Source: Gammaproteobacteria bacterium (lineage in GTDB: Bacteria; Pseudomonadota; Gammaproteobacteria; GCA-001735895). From it: a stretch of 44,599 bases of DNA. The position numbers and the translations under genes are program-made. The DNA lies in assembly GCA_024229615.1 (NCBI GenBank), contig JAAESG010000231.1:1-44599 (forward strand), in the 5' to 3' direction. This document shows positions 34,671 through 43,123 of this stretch, one piece after another. Each line of letters starts with the position of its first letter. Within the stretch, counting starts at the first letter, position 1. The notes below the pieces were generated by a model, which ran no database searches, was not told where the DNA came from, and saw nothing but the letters and a program-made list of their open reading frames with translations.

Positions 34671-35915
34671 TTAGAAAAATCTTCGTGGGCTGAATGGGGT
34701 TATATTGTGGCTTGGTTCTTCACCGTTTGCCAGTTCGGCGATCAACTTGCCGGTAATCCCTGACAGCGTCAATCCGAGATGATGGTGTCCAAATGCGTAG
34801 AGGATGAACTCCGACGACGTACTGTAACCAATAACCGGCAAGGCGTCGGGGCAGGTGGGCCGATAACCGAGCCATTCCTGGTCGGGTTGTTGGGGAAGTT
34901 CGAGCATTTGCTGCGCCTTGCGTGTCAGGTATTCGATGATGCGGGGATTTGCCGGTTTCTGCTTACCCGCTATTTCGACGGTGCCCGCAATGCGCATGGC
35001 CTGATCCGTTGGGGTTGCATAGAAACCGGCGTGATGCCAGCTTACCGGGCGTTTCAGCAAGTGCTGCATATTGTTGTACTGTACGTGATAGCCACGCTCG
35101 GTATCGAGTTTAAGCAGTGACATCGGGATACCTTTAATCGATTTCGAGAATGCGCCCGCGGCAATGACGACGCGCTCGGCTTCGATGTTTTCACCATTAT
35201 CGAGTTGAATCTGCACTGAACCGTCGCCATGAATCACTTCGAGCGCGCGATGAGGCAACAGCTGCCCCTGATTGCGTTTGAAGCACTCCACGTACCGCTG
35301 ACACAGAGTCAACGGATTCAGCACGTGGCTGATGCTGTCAAACAGCAGGCCGCGTTTGAACGGAAATTTCAGATTGGGTTCGAGATCCTGGATGTCGCCC
35401 TGGTCCAGCTCGATGAAGTTGGAACCCTGTTCGCGGCGTGCCTGGTTTGATCGTTTCACGGCGTCGAACTCTCGCTGATCGACATAAACATGCATGAATC
35501 CCTGTTGCGTTAACAGGTCACGTGCATCCGCCATCTCGAGTAACGGATCGAGGCCTTCGTAGGTTTTTGCCAGCAACTTGCCGAGCAAACGGGTGATTCG
35601 GGCCACCTTGTGTTCGCGGCAATTCGCCAGGAAATCGATCATCCACCCCGGATGAGAGAGTACGTAGGCGAGATCCAGGGTCAGGGGGCTTTCACGGGAA
35701 AATATCAGTGACGGCAAACGGCGGAATATATCCGGGTTGTTCACCGGAATGCACCCATACTCCGCGATGGTGCAGGCGTTGCCCGAGGAAGTGCCTGAGC
35801 CCGGGGCTTCAGGATCGATCAGGGTGACCGCAAAACCTTTCTTCTGCAGCCACAGGGCACAACTGCAACCAACGATACCGGCACCGATCACGGCGATATG
35901 GGTGGAGGAACTCAA
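34671..35915 (-). CDS. DadA-like FAD-dependent D-amino acid dehydrogenase/oxidase
   Basis: The 414-residue DAO-family flavoprotein has GAGIVG at 11-16, SGTSSGNACTIAEYGCIPV near 40-58 (no covalent-FAD His), and a C-terminal GYRPTCPDALPVIG and FGHHHLGLTLSG. This is the layout of DadA, which deaminates D-amino acids, and of related N-alkyl amino acid dehydrogenases. The only workable start is TTG at 35915, with GGAG five bases upstream; no ATG precedes the FAD motif. It is preceded by a 98-base gap, the second widest in the cluster. The substrate is unknown; it is unlikely to be simple sarcosine oxidase because it lacks the WHSA-type motif. Confidence 0.85.
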   Translation of the reverse strand: MSSSTHIAVIGAGIVGCSCALWLQKKGFAVTLIDPEAPGSGTSSGNACTIAEYGCIPVNNPDIFRRLPSLIFSRESPLTLDLAYVLSHPGWMIDFLANCREHKVARITRLLGKLLAKTYEGLDPLLEMADARDLLTQQGFMHVYVDQREFDAVKRSNQARREQGSNFIELDQGDIQDLEPNLKFPFKRGLLFDSISHVLNPLTLCQRYVECFKRNQGQLLPHRALEVIHGDGSVQIQLDNGENIEAERVVIAAGAFSKSIKGIPMSLLKLDTERGYHVQYNNMQHLLKRPVSWHHAGFYATPTDQAMRIAGTVEIAGKQKPANPRIIEYLTRKAQQMLELPQQPDQEWLGYRPTCPDALPVIGYSTSSEFILYAFGHHHLGLTLSGITGKLIAELANGEEPSHNITPFSPRRFF

Positions 35916-36013
35916 GCGAACTCCGGATTTCGGTCTTTTTTCAAGGCCAGATAGTGTATTGAAACTCGTAGTGAACCGATACTGGTATTTTTTGCTTTAG
36001 AGATCATCCCGCC

Positions 36014-37024
36014 TTATATAGCCAGAGCCTTGCGCAACATTACTCCCAGGTGTTCGCGGCTTGCCGGATCCATTAGATTGAGCGCGGGTAAACCGGATAG
36101 CTTTTTCACCAACGCGATGGCAGCGTCGGTGTTGGCCGCACCGCCAGCGACCAGATCGGGATTGCGCTGGAATGCCGTTTGTACGCCGACCACGGCATAC
36201 GGATCCTGTGCACAAAGTAGTTTGAATTTGACGTTATCCCGAATCATTTCCTTGGCTATCGCCCCATTGTATGGCTCGAGTGGCGAGGCACCGGCTTCGG
36301 CGACGACGACATCGGGTTTGTCCCTCGCGATTAGCGACAGGAGATAGGGGAGGGCTTGGCGATAGGTCGTTTCATCAACGGCAGAAGACGGCAGGCCTGC
36401 ATCGACAAAGTCGTAAATAGCCCTCGCGCCGGCATCACCAAAACTCAACATGTCGCGATAACGAGCCGCCCCGGTCAGTTTTGCACCGACGACGTTGAGA
36501 CCCATCTGTGACAACAGGTGGACAATGACACGCCCGGACATGGTTTTTCCGGATGACATGGATGTGCCGACGATGAGGATGACCGGGATATCGAAATCAA
36601 TGATATCGATTTTGCTCAAGCTTCCCCGCATCGTCACCTTGGTCTCGTTGCGCATGACGTGCCCGTGATATTGCAAACGCATTGGCGATGAAATGAATGG
36701 AGACAGTGAGGTAACCTTTCCGAACAGACCGGCGGCCGTCAGAGCATTGAACTCGCCCGACTCGTCGATCGATTGCCAGGAGCCAACGGCTTCCAGGGTC
36801 GCCACCCGGTTACCGAAAGCGCCGACCACGAGGTCGCCTTCCATGATCTCTATCATGCGTCCATCGGGCAGTTCGACCGCTTTCAGGTGGCCGCGTGTAT
36901 CGAGTACCTTGCCAACCACGTAGTCGCCAGTGTCCCAGTAGTCGCGCCCAATGGCCGTGGTGGTGAAGTTGGTGGGTGACAGGTCGGAGATTCGGGTCAC
37001 GGATGCCAGGAATGGACGTATCAT
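36014..37024 (-). CDS. Unrecognised P-loop protein, catabolic-cluster associated
   Basis: I do not recognise this 336-residue protein with confidence. A beta-rich N-terminal domain (about 1-140, rich in Gly and Val, with VVGKVLDTRG and GRMIEIMEGDLVVGAFGNR) is followed by a P-loop GTSMSSGKT (153-161) and a Rossmann-like domain. The latter has VVGAKLTGAARYRDML, DFVDAGLPSS, VVVAEAGASPLEPYNG and a C-terminal helical tail. The P-loop and the VVVAEAG strand suggest nucleotide-dependent chemistry, perhaps kinase- or ligase-like, or a metallochaperone-type NTPase. A distant relation to DUF1611 proteins is possible but unproven. GGGAG lies seven bases before the ATG, and it is 21 bases after the M20 gene. 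Confidence 0.75.
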   Translation of the reverse strand: MIRPFLASVTRISDLSPTNFTTTAIGRDYWDTGDYVVGKVLDTRGHLKAVELPDGRMIEIMEGDLVVGAFGNRVATLEAVGSWQSIDESGEFNALTAAGLFGKVTSLSPFISSPMRLQYHGHVMRNETKVTMRGSLSKIDIIDFDIPVILIVGTSMSSGKTMSGRVIVHLLSQMGLNVVGAKLTGAARYRDMLSFGDAGARAIYDFVDAGLPSSAVDETTYRQALPYLLSLIARDKPDVVVAEAGASPLEPYNGAIAKEMIRDNVKFKLLCAQDPYAVVGVQTAFQRNPDLVAGGAANTDAAIALVKKLSGLPALNLMDPASREHLGVMLRKALAI

Positions 37025-37045
37025 CGATCTGCTCCCATTTGCGCT

Positions 37046-38203
37046 TCAGATTTTGAGCGGTGGTGTCAGTAGCAGCAGGGTGAGCAAGGCGCAACGTACC
37101 GGCAATGAATCGGGGTAGATATACTCGTGACTAGCATGGGCGCCATCGCCGACCGCACCCATACCATCGATGGTTGCGGTATATAGACTGGTGGTGTTGC
37201 CGTCAGAGCCACCGCCCGCAGTACCCTGCTCGAGATGCAGGTCAATATCTTCACCGAGTTGCCGGGTGATTTTCCACAGGCGTTGATTGTCCTCGGTGCG
37301 TTCCATGGGCGGACGTCCGATCGCGCCTTCAATCAGTAATGAAACCCCCGGGGTTACGGCCTCGAGGTTATGAATCGCGTGTTCCACGCGCTCGGCGTCC
37401 TGCTGGGTCTGAACCCGCACGTCGACTACTGCGCGGCTCTCAGGCGCCACCATGTTGGGCCGAATACCGCCATCGATGACTCCGACATTGACCGAGGTTC
37501 CGTGTTCCGGATCGTTCAATTCAAACAGTTTTTGAATGATGTGCGACAGCTCGAGAATAGCGCTCGCACCAGCACCCGGGTCCAGCCCGGCGTGCGCGGC
37601 CTTGCCCTGTACTATAACCGTAAAGCGGCCGACGCCCTTGCGCGCCGTTTTTATTTTGCCGCTGTGACCCAACGAAGGTTCGAGTACCATACAACGATCG
37701 ACGCATTGCGCCAGCGCACGCACGTAGCGCGTCGATTCGTGGCTGCCGATTTCCTCATCCGAGTTGATGAAACACAGTGGCGCCACACTGGGTTTCAGAT
37801 CCAGTAGTTCGATCGTGCGCAGCGCGTAAATCATTTCCACGAGACCGGCCTTCATGTCGTAAACCCCTGGCCCGCGCAGTGTGCCGGGCTCACACTGCAG
37901 CGGCATGGTTTGCAGGGTTCCAATTGGCCATACAGTGTCACAGTGGCCGAGCATTAATTGCGCGGGTTGCCGCTTTGTCCGGTAGCCGGGTGCTGCGTAC
38001 ACGTGACCGCCAGAGTTGCGCCCGGGAATCAGTTTGACACGGTAGCCGATTGCCTCGAATTCGGATTTCAGACGCAGGCGAATTTGCGCCTGGCTAGCGG
38101 GCTCGGTTGACGGAGTTTCCATTTTCACCAGGTCGCTCAGCAATCCGATCATGGAATCCTGCTGAGCGCACAAATGATCGAGCACCTCGAGCTTGGCACT
38201 CAT
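37046..38203 (-). CDS. M20-family metallohydrolase (carboxypeptidase G2-like)
   Basis: The product of about 385 residues has the M20 zinc set: His and Asp in LGHCDTVWP, the bridging Asp in GVYDMKAG, the Glu pair in NSDEEIGS, the Glu in LEPSLG, and the last His in DGAHASHEYIY. It also has the KAAHAGLDPGAGASAI dimerisation-domain motif and TAGGGSDGN near the end. The pattern is closest to carboxypeptidase G2, which hydrolyses N-acyl or peptide bonds next to a carboxylate. It may release an amino acid from an N-acyl or dipeptide precursor. I choose the ATG at 38203, four bases after the flavin reductase stop, with AAGAGA upstream; a frame from 38320 would overlap that gene heavily. Confidence 0.87.
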   Translation of the reverse strand: MSAKLEVLDHLCAQQDSMIGLLSDLVKMETPSTEPASQAQIRLRLKSEFEAIGYRVKLIPGRNSGGHVYAAPGYRTKRQPAQLMLGHCDTVWPIGTLQTMPLQCEPGTLRGPGVYDMKAGLVEMIYALRTIELLDLKPSVAPLCFINSDEEIGSHESTRYVRALAQCVDRCMVLEPSLGHSGKIKTARKGVGRFTVIVQGKAAHAGLDPGAGASAILELSHIIQKLFELNDPEHGTSVNVGVIDGGIRPNMVAPESRAVVDVRVQTQQDAERVEHAIHNLEAVTPGVSLLIEGAIGRPPMERTEDNQRLWKITRQLGEDIDLHLEQGTAGGGSDGNTTSLYTATIDGMGAVGDGAHASHEYIYPDSLPVRCALLTLLLLTPPLKI

Positions 38204-38207
38204 CCGC

Positions 38208-38816
38208 TTATCTCTTAAAGCCTGCGGGAAGCGGTAATTGATTGCTGCTGGCGATTTCGGCAAAACGCCCCGGGTAGAGATAGGCCAGCAAGGGTGCCGA
38301 GTAGACGAGGTCTTCGTCATCCCGGTCCGAGGAGCGCAGCGCGTCCTCTGCTACCCTGGCGTTCTTAATACGACCGATGATGAGCGAGTTTTCTTCCAGG
38401 TTGTCGACGATTTGCTGTAATTCACATTCGAGGAAAAGGTAGCCATCCTGCAGCAGCGGTGCGTTGACCGATTGCGCAGCAAAAGTGGGCAACGCCTGTG
38501 TGATTGGCTTACTGCCATCTGCGCAACGTGGTGTCGCCGCCAGACTCGCGAGCACGGTCTGGGATGGGCGCATATAAGTAACGGCAAACTGCCGATTACG
38601 CTGGATGTTTTGATAGGTGTTATGGCGCGGTGTACAGACAAAGCCGAAGTGGTTCTTCCAGCTCATTGGCATTGCCAGATGTTTGGGAGCGAGATCGTCG
38701 CTGCCGTCCGTTTCCCGGGTGCCGATGACGACCAGCGGGAAAACTGTGAAGAAACTTTCCCAGATGGAACTACTGGTGTCCAATTCGATCAAAGTCGAAG
38801 TTACCGTATCAGCCAT
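38208..38816 (-). CDS. Flavin reductase-like (FMN-binding split barrel) protein
   Basis: The 202-residue protein fits the flavin-reductase-like domain: FPLVVIGTRETDGSDDLAPKHLAMPMSW near 25-52, FVCTPRHNTYQNIQRNRQFAVTYM near 59-82, and LFLECELQQIV with a C-terminal PLLAYLYPGRF. Such proteins reduce FMN for a monooxygenase, or act as FMN-dependent oxidoreductases. No partner monooxygenase is in the cluster. It is the first gene of the 14-gene run, divergent from the thiol-protein gene across 88 bases, which should hold promoters for both. Confidence 0.82.
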   Translation of the reverse strand: MADTVTSTLIELDTSSSIWESFFTVFPLVVIGTRETDGSDDLAPKHLAMPMSWKNHFGFVCTPRHNTYQNIQRNRQFAVTYMRPSQTVLASLAATPRCADGSKPITQALPTFAAQSVNAPLLQDGYLFLECELQQIVDNLEENSLIIGRIKNARVAEDALRSSDRDDEDLVYSAPLLAYLYPGRFAEIASSNQLPLPAGFKR

Positions 38817-38904
38817 GTCACTAGTCCATTGTCTTTATAATGAAAAAGCTAACACTGTCGTCCATCGAGCGTATTGACGCGTATCAAAACAACCGGAGTC
38901 CCCT

Positions 38905-39435
38905 ATGAATGTCCTTAAATCCCGCCAGCCAGTCCCCGCACTCGTAGTCGATACCCTGGAGGGTACCTGGTCGCTGGCCGAGCAAAGCCCTGATAATTTC
39001 ACCATGGTGGTTTTTTACCGCGGTCTGCATTGCCCGATTTGCAGCAAGTACGTGGGTGAGCTGGACAAACTTTCCGGCGAATTTGCCGAAATCGGTGTGT
39101 CTATCCTGGTGCTAAGCGGGGATGAGCGCGAGCGCGCCGAGCAGGCGAAGCAGGATTGGAATTTAAATAATATCGCCATTGGATATGGTGTGAGTACCGA
39201 GCAGGCGCGGGATTGGGGGCTGCATCGTTCAGCTGGCAGAGGGAAAACCTCAATTGGCATCGAGGAACCAGCCGAGTTCAGTGAGCCCGGACTGTTTATC
39301 GTACGTCCGGATAACACGCTTTACTGGGCACAGATTAATACCATGCCGTTTGCGCGCCCACATTTTCTTGAAATTATCGGTGCTCTCAAATTCGCCATGG
39401 AAAAGGATTATCCAGCGCGCGGCGAACTGAGCTGA
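38905..39435 (+). CDS. AhpC/TSA-family peroxiredoxin-like protein
   Basis: The 176-residue thioredoxin-fold protein has VVFYRGLHCPICSKYVGEL near 35-53. The CPIC pair (Cys43, Cys46) is at the place of the peroxidatic Cys of the AhpC/TSA family; the CxxC form is typical of the peroxiredoxin-like redoxin subgroup rather than classical AhpC. No C-terminal resolving Cys is visible. It probably reduces peroxides or thiols in the cytoplasm, since it has no signal peptide. GGAG lies six bases before the ATG. It is divergent from the catabolic cluster, so shared control by oxidative conditions is possible: FAD oxidases and DadA-like enzymes can make peroxide. Confidence 0.83.
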   Translation: MNVLKSRQPVPALVVDTLEGTWSLAEQSPDNFTMVVFYRGLHCPICSKYVGELDKLSGEFAEIGVSILVLSGDERERAEQAKQDWNLNNIAIGYGVSTEQARDWGLHRSAGRGKTSIGIEEPAEFSEPGLFIVRPDNTLYWAQINTMPFARPHFLEIIGALKFAMEKDYPARGELS

Positions 39436-39891
39436 CGTCGACCGAGACTATCCTGCTACAAATAAGTCCCCTTTACGCAGACTGGTCCGATTCCCGATGC
39501 GTCAATCCCGCTTGCGCCGGGGTACGAAAGGGGTGGCAGGAAGAATCGCGCTCTTGAGCGGGACAGTTTTATCACTCACGGGCGCGGGGGACAGAAAACA
39601 ACTGCACCCTGTTCCACATTTCCCCGTGTTTAATTTTTATCTGTCAATAGCCAATATTTCACCAAATCTATTGCAATAATGGAACTATACTTGGTCCCCG
39701 TGTGGCTTAGTCGTACCCGCTATTGACATGAATAAGTTCATGAATAGGCAACTACTATCGAAAAACTATATCGAGTTGCTTTTATCTATCTGAAGAGTGG
39801 CAAGTAACATTTGAAGAGTGGCAAGTAACATAATGGGGGCCGCTAGTGACGTCAGAATATCAGGGAACCTGTTTACCATAGTTTCCACACT
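39436..39891. other. 456-base gap with a tandem repeat
   Basis: No convincing gene. It contains the 20-base tandem repeat at 39791-39831 and an AT-rich stretch (39625-39780) that probably holds the promoter of the GGDEF-EAL gene. The part near 39497-39620 has a GGGACAG-rich look often seen at remnants of mobile elements, but nothing identifiable. Confidence 0.5.
39791..39831 (+). repeat. Two copies of a 20-base repeat, 21-base period
   Basis: TGAAGAGTGG...GTAACAT occurs at 39791-39810 and again, identical, at 39812-39831, with one T between. The spacing is two helical turns, so both copies face the same side of the DNA. It lies 60-100 bases before the GGDEF-EAL start and could be a regulator site or a slippage duplication. 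Confidence 0.85.
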
Positions 39892-42867
39892 ATGAAAGCA
39901 TTTCCCGTCTTGAGTTTGCTGGTCATCGCGCTGGGTTATTTCGGCGCGGGCGTTTATGCGCATGAAAGTTTTCGAGTCCTGGCGATTCACGCATACAGCC
40001 AGGAATATCCCTGGACAAAATCACAGCATCAGGGTTTTGTCGAAGAGTTGACCAGAAATTCCCTGATACCGGTCAATATCAGCACCGAGTATCTTGATAC
40101 CAAACGACGAGCCTATAGTAAAGACTATGCGCGACAGTTCAGACGTTATCTGCAGGTAAAGTACACCGGATACAAACCCAATCTTATTTACGTTACCGAT
40201 GACTATGGTTACCTTTTCGCGAAAAATTATTTATTGAAATTGTATCCGGATGCCCCGGTTATTTTTTCTGGCGTAAATGACTACAGCATTATCTCCGATA
40301 TCGAACCCCTGCCTATTCGCGGTGTTTTTGAAAAAAAGGATATTTTAAAAAATCTCGATCTAATACACGACCTTGACAACAAAGAGACGGAAATCATCGT
40401 TCTGGGCGATGGCTCCAGCACGTATAGAGTGATTGAATCTGAGATCAGGCAGCAGCTGGCGAAGTATCCTTATATCAGTGTTGAATTTATCGTTCAAAAC
40501 AATATGGAGGAATTGGTTGAAGCATTAAACAGCCGCAGTCAAAATTATCTTTTCCTCGCCAGCATAGGCGAGATCAAAGGACATACCGGCTTGTTACTTA
40601 ATCCGGAAACAGTAGTTTCCGAAATTGTCGATCTCGGTAAGTTCGCCATTTTTGCGATGGAAGACTCTTATTTTTTTGATGGCGTTGTCGGTGGTTATGT
40701 CACCAGCGGGAAATTGCAGGGAGAGAGGGCAGCCCAACTCACCCTGGGTTTGCAAAAGGATTCAGGCATTCATCAGATTGGCAATATTTACGACATTCCC
40801 AACACCTATATTTTTGATCGCTCGAAACTAACAGAGCTGGATATCTCGTTGCCGGACGAGGTTAGTAGCAAGGCCCTATTTCACAATATCCCTCCCAGTT
40901 TTTATCAGAAAAACAAAACGCTTGTGCTGGTGATATCAACCTTGCTGATTGTCACCACGGTAACCGTCATCAGCTTTGTTTTTATTTTGCGAATCAAGAA
41001 AAGAAAGGATAGGAGAAGGCGAGAAGAAAAACGCACGGCTCAACTGGAGCGATACCAGAATGCGATGATAGCCTGGTCAGAAGCCACTCATGAAAGCATC
41101 GGGGAGGCCTTCGAAAATGCAACCGAAATATCGGCTAATACCCTGGATGTCAAGCGCGTCAGTATCTGGCTGTATGATGAGGACAGAACGAGTATCGAAT
41201 GTCGGGTGATGTTTGTCAGCGGTGAAGGACATTCGGATGGTGGCGTGTTTAAAAAGGCCGATTTCCCGAGCTTCTTCGCCGCGCTGGAAACCGGCCGGCG
41301 AATTGTTATCAACGATGCCAGAAATGATCCCGTTACCAACGAACTGGCACAGACCTACCTGCCGGACAATGATGTTCACGCCGTACTCGGTGCGCCGATT
41401 TTCTATGATGGAAATATCATTGGTGTGATTTTTCACGAACATATCAGCGATGCACGTAGCTGGACCATAAATGAACAGGAGTTTTCCGCGCTAATCGCCA
41501 GCGACATTTCCCTGTCACTGGAAGTTGACAAGCGAAAAGTGATTGAAAAAAACCTCGAGCACCAGGCCTATCACGACTCATTGACAGGCCTGCCAAACAG
41601 GTCGTTGTTACTGGATCGTATCGATCAGGCGATCCGGCACGCAAAACGCAATAAATCACTTCTCGCGGTACTTTTTCTGGATCTAGACAACTTCAAGCAA
41701 ATCAATGATTCCCTTGGCCACTCGGTAGGCGACACGGTACTGGTCACTATCTCCGGCATGCTGAAACAGGCTTTGCGGGATATGGATACGATTGCGCGCC
41801 TGGGTGGAGATGAGTTCACCATTTTGTTGAGCGAATTCGAGAAGGAAGAAGAGATTAATGAGATCACGACTAAGCTATTCGACATTTTGCGCCGGCCGCT
41901 GTTGATCAAGGGAAGAGAACTTTTTGTCACCACCAGTATTGGTATAAGCGTTTATCCAAACGATGGCAAAAGTCCGGAACTCCTGTTGCGTAATGCGGAT
42001 GCGGCTATGTATCGAGCCAAGGAAAAAGGTCGCAACGGGTTTGAGTTTTATACCGAAGATATGACCGAAAGGGCACTGGAAAAGGTGCACATGATCACCA
42101 ACCTGAACCGAGCCTTCGATCAGCGTGAGTTCGAAGTGTACTACCAGCCACAGTATGATATTCAGGATAAGCAAATGGTGGGACTGGAGGCGCTGTTGCG
42201 ATGGCATCATCCCGAACTTGGTTTGCTTTGCCCTGAAGCGTTTCTACCCGCGGCGGAAGAATCGGGGCTGATTGTTGCACTGGATCGTTGGACGATGGGC
42301 CAGGGTATGCGGCAGATGAAACTATGGAGTGATGCCGGTGTTGTCCTCGGGCGTCTTTCCCTGAATTTGACCATGCAACAAATCGACCAACCGGATTTCT
42401 TTGAATTTCTCATGGAGTTGATGCAGGAAAATGATTTTAATGGTACCTCGTTGGGTTTTGAGATCACGGAAGGCCAGCTCATGAAAAATCCCGAAAGGAC
42501 GATCGAATTGCTCAACCGTATCGCCGAACTGGGAGTAAAAATATCGGTGGATGATTTTGGAACCGGATATTCGTCCCTGGCTTATCTGAAAAAACTGCCC
42601 GTAGACGCGCTTAAAATCGACAAGGAATTTATTCGCGATATTCCCGGAAATGAGGATGATATCTCGATAGTGAGATCGATTATCGCGCTCGCAAAAAGTA
42701 TGAGATTAGACGTACTAGCCGAAGGCGTTGAAACCGACGATCAAATCGATTTTCTGAACGACGAGGGCTGCCGCCTCGTGCAGGGCTATATATTCTCCCA
42801 TCCAAAACCGGCCGAAGAAATTCCCGAGCTGGCCAGTTACTGGGTACAGTCAGCAAACTGGCGCTAG
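39892..42867 (+). CDS. Membrane GGDEF-EAL protein with periplasmic SBP-like sensor and GAF domain
   Basis: The 991-residue protein has a signal peptide (to about 23) and a periplasmic ABC_sub_bind-type sensor (about 26-330, with VLAIHAYSQEYPWTKSQHQG and IYVTDDYGY). A membrane helix follows near 344-367, then a charged linker, a GAF domain (about 400-535), GGDEF (motif near 638-642, RLGGDEF) and EAL (ALLRW near 766, with catalytic-type Glu in FEITEGQ and the DDFGTGYSS loop near 886). Both cyclic-di-GMP domains keep their key residues, so it could be bifunctional, or one could act as a sensor. The periplasmic part likely binds a small solute. A tandem repeat sits upstream; its TAG stop lies in a hairpin repeat. 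The ribosome site is weak. Confidence 0.9.
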   Translation: MKAFPVLSLLVIALGYFGAGVYAHESFRVLAIHAYSQEYPWTKSQHQGFVEELTRNSLIPVNISTEYLDTKRRAYSKDYARQFRRYLQVKYTGYKPNLIYVTDDYGYLFAKNYLLKLYPDAPVIFSGVNDYSIISDIEPLPIRGVFEKKDILKNLDLIHDLDNKETEIIVLGDGSSTYRVIESEIRQQLAKYPYISVEFIVQNNMEELVEALNSRSQNYLFLASIGEIKGHTGLLLNPETVVSEIVDLGKFAIFAMEDSYFFDGVVGGYVTSGKLQGERAAQLTLGLQKDSGIHQIGNIYDIPNTYIFDRSKLTELDISLPDEVSSKALFHNIPPSFYQKNKTLVLVISTLLIVTTVTVISFVFILRIKKRKDRRRREEKRTAQLERYQNAMIAWSEATHESIGEAFENATEISANTLDVKRVSIWLYDEDRTSIECRVMFVSGEGHSDGGVFKKADFPSFFAALETGRRIVINDARNDPVTNELAQTYLPDNDVHAVLGAPIFYDGNIIGVIFHEHISDARSWTINEQEFSALIASDISLSLEVDKRKVIEKNLEHQAYHDSLTGLPNRSLLLDRIDQAIRHAKRNKSLLAVLFLDLDNFKQINDSLGHSVGDTVLVTISGMLKQALRDMDTIARLGGDEFTILLSEFEKEEEINEITTKLFDILRRPLLIKGRELFVTTSIGISVYPNDGKSPELLLRNADAAMYRAKEKGRNGFEFYTEDMTERALEKVHMITNLNRAFDQREFEVYYQPQYDIQDKQMVGLEALLRWHHPELGLLCPEAFLPAAEESGLIVALDRWTMGQGMRQMKLWSDAGVVLGRLSLNLTMQQIDQPDFFEFLMELMQENDFNGTSLGFEITEGQLMKNPERTIELLNRIAELGVKISVDDFGTGYSSLAYLKKLPVDALKIDKEFIRDIPGNEDDISIVRSIIALAKSMRLDVLAEGVETDDQIDFLNDEGCRLVQGYIFSHPKPAEEIPELASYWVQSANWR

Positions 42868-42928
42868 CCCGCATTTCTCACCACCTTTCGTCGTCTCGCA
42901 ACGAGTGGTGGTGAGAAATGCGGGCTAG
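42864..42928. repeat. Full palindromic copy of the CTAGCCCGCAT repeat
   Basis: A perfect 21-bp stem (42864-42884 with 42908-42928) encloses a 23-base centre that itself contains CTCG-CAA-CGAG. The stop codon of the GGDEF-EAL gene is inside the left arm. It may serve as a terminator or mRNA-end structure. The first 24 bases equal 20356-20379 exactly. Confidence 0.9.
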
Positions 42929-43123
42929 GTGCAACTTATTTCAGTCATTCAAAACCAGAGCCGGATGTCATTCACATTCGCGTCCATCGGTGAACAAGCC
43001 GCCCTCCGAACGACACAAGTCGACTGCCACAGGCTCGACGTATTTGGTTGTAATTTTTTAACTATAGTATTTTGATTGTCTGTCGATACCCTGCTTAGAA
43101 CCAGATTACATCAGCAGGCAATC

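Noticed and set aside
36014-37024. Equating the P-loop protein with DgcN/DUF1611
   Set aside because: Only a general P-loop layout matches; the N-terminal domain and motif spacing differ from the DUF1611 proteins I remember.
24416-38816. Assignment of the cluster to carnitine degradation
   Set aside because: BKACE plus SDRs plus demethylases is suggestive, but no carnitine dehydrogenase, betaine transporter or glycine betaine monooxygenase is seen, and the importer is of the amino acid type.
24416-38816. Assignment of the cluster to ectoine/hydroxyectoine degradation
   Set aside because: The importer, M20-like and aminotransferase genes recall it, but the hallmark M24 hydrolase and the desuccinylase-like deacetylase are absent.
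39497-39679. 60-codon plus-strand frame after the thiol-protein gene
   Set aside because: Low-quality sequence with no motif; part of the degenerate gap.
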